DNA of 6,117 nt, taken from positions 1-6,117 of the forward strand of contig CAIYXG010000146.1 of the NCBI GenBank assembly GCA_903930035.1, read 5' to 3'. Both the position numbers and the translations under genes were made by a program. Shown piece after piece: positions 5,873 through 6,117 of the stretch (position 1 is its first letter; each line of letters opens with the position of its first letter). The DNA comes from an uncultured Actinomycetes bacterium (GTDB lineage: Bacteria; Actinomycetota; Acidimicrobiia; Acidimicrobiales; Microtrichaceae). The notes under the pieces are model-generated. The model saw only the letters and a list, made by a program, of their open reading frames with translations. It was not told the origin of the DNA and ran no database searches.

Positions 5873-6117
5873 ATGGCCAAGGCCCCCATCCTCACCCCCC
5901 GCGCCGACGACTTCCCACGCTGGTACCAGGACGTCCTGAACAAGGCGGAGCTCGCCGACAACGGCCCGGTCCGCGGGACCATGGTGATCCGGCCCTACGC
6001 GTACGCCCTGTGGGAGCGGATGGTCGCCGAGGTCGACGCCCGCATCAAGGCCGCCGGCGCGGAGAACGCCTACTTCCCGCTGTTCATCCCCGAGTCCTAC
6101 CTGCAGCGCGAGGCCGA
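5873..6117 (+). CDS. proS: Prolyl-tRNA synthetase, archaeal-like type 3, 5' part
   Basis: Cytosolic class II aminoacyl-tRNA synthetase that charges tRNA-Pro with proline using ATP. Only the first 81 complete codons are present; the frame is open to the right edge. The visible part begins MAKAPILTPRADDFPRWY and continues with KAELADNGPVRGTMVIRP (bases 5966-6000 carry the PVRG and MVIRP core), YALWE, and ENAYFPLFIPESYL. The last block contains the motif 1 region of the catalytic core. These sequences match the type 3 (archaeal and eukaryotic-like) ProS, which usually lacks the bacterial editing insertion and carries a C-terminal zinc-like domain; neither can be checked here. The start is set by the family N-terminus and the TAACCT box. 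It is transcribed away from the hydrolase, 58 bases apart. Confidence 0.93.
   Translation, partial: MAKAPILTPRADDFPRWYQDVLNKAELADNGPVRGTMVIRPYAYALWERMVAEVDARIKAAGAENAYFPLFIPESYLQREA

Noticed and set aside
5815..5982. 56-residue upstream extension of the hydrolase
   Set aside because: It would read antisense through the proS start and the proposed promoters, and adds no recognisable sequence; the start at 5814 has its own -10 box.
1..6117. Defence system, toxin-antitoxin pair, mobile element, CRISPR or RNA gene
   Set aside because: Every gene-length region is explained by housekeeping families, intergenic gaps are 24-71 bases, and no direct repeats, tRNA-like or transposase sequence was seen.

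Overview
This is an ordinary, very GC-rich chromosomal segment with tightly packed genes. It most likely comes from a high-GC actinobacterium, possibly class Acidimicrobiia; that placement is an inference from gene order, codon use and gene types, not from a search. The dxr - site-2 protease - ispG order matches the order I recall for mycobacteria and streptomycetes. The prolyl-tRNA synthetase, however, is of the archaeal-like (type 3) kind, not the type I associate with those two genera. I see no mobile element, CRISPR array, tRNA, rRNA or sign of recent transfer.

Layout, left to right: (1) the 3' part of cdsA (CDP-diacylglycerol synthase, cut by the window edge), ending at 727; (2) dxr (799-1950), the committed step of the MEP isoprenoid pathway; (3) an M50 site-2 intramembrane protease with two PDZ domains (1947-3518), whose ATG overlaps the dxr stop as ATGA; (4) ispG (3565-4791), a later Fe-S step of the MEP pathway; (5) on the minus strand and convergent with ispG, an alpha/beta hydrolase with an N-terminal hydrophobic anchor (4816-5814); (6) divergent from it, the first 81 codons of proS (from 5873), cut by the right edge. 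No gene-free stretch exceeds 75 bases.

The genes share an envelope and lipid theme. CdsA makes the phospholipid precursor CDP-diacylglycerol, Dxr and IspG make isoprenoid precursors (needed for the undecaprenyl or decaprenyl carrier and for quinones), and the site-2 protease typically releases anti-sigma factors during envelope stress. The hydrolase is of unknown substrate.

The most useful regulatory observation is a repeated start architecture. Four of the five visible starts (dxr, ispG, the hydrolase, proS) have no Shine-Dalgarno sequence, but each has a TARSCT hexamer (TAGCCT, TAGCCT, TAGGCT, TAACCT) ending 6-7 bases before the ATG. This is what a -10 box of a leaderless transcript would look like. 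The fifth start, the protease, lies inside an operon; it lacks the box and instead has GGAGG at a 7-base spacing. I do not see a previously undescribed system here; the findings are modest and are scored accordingly.
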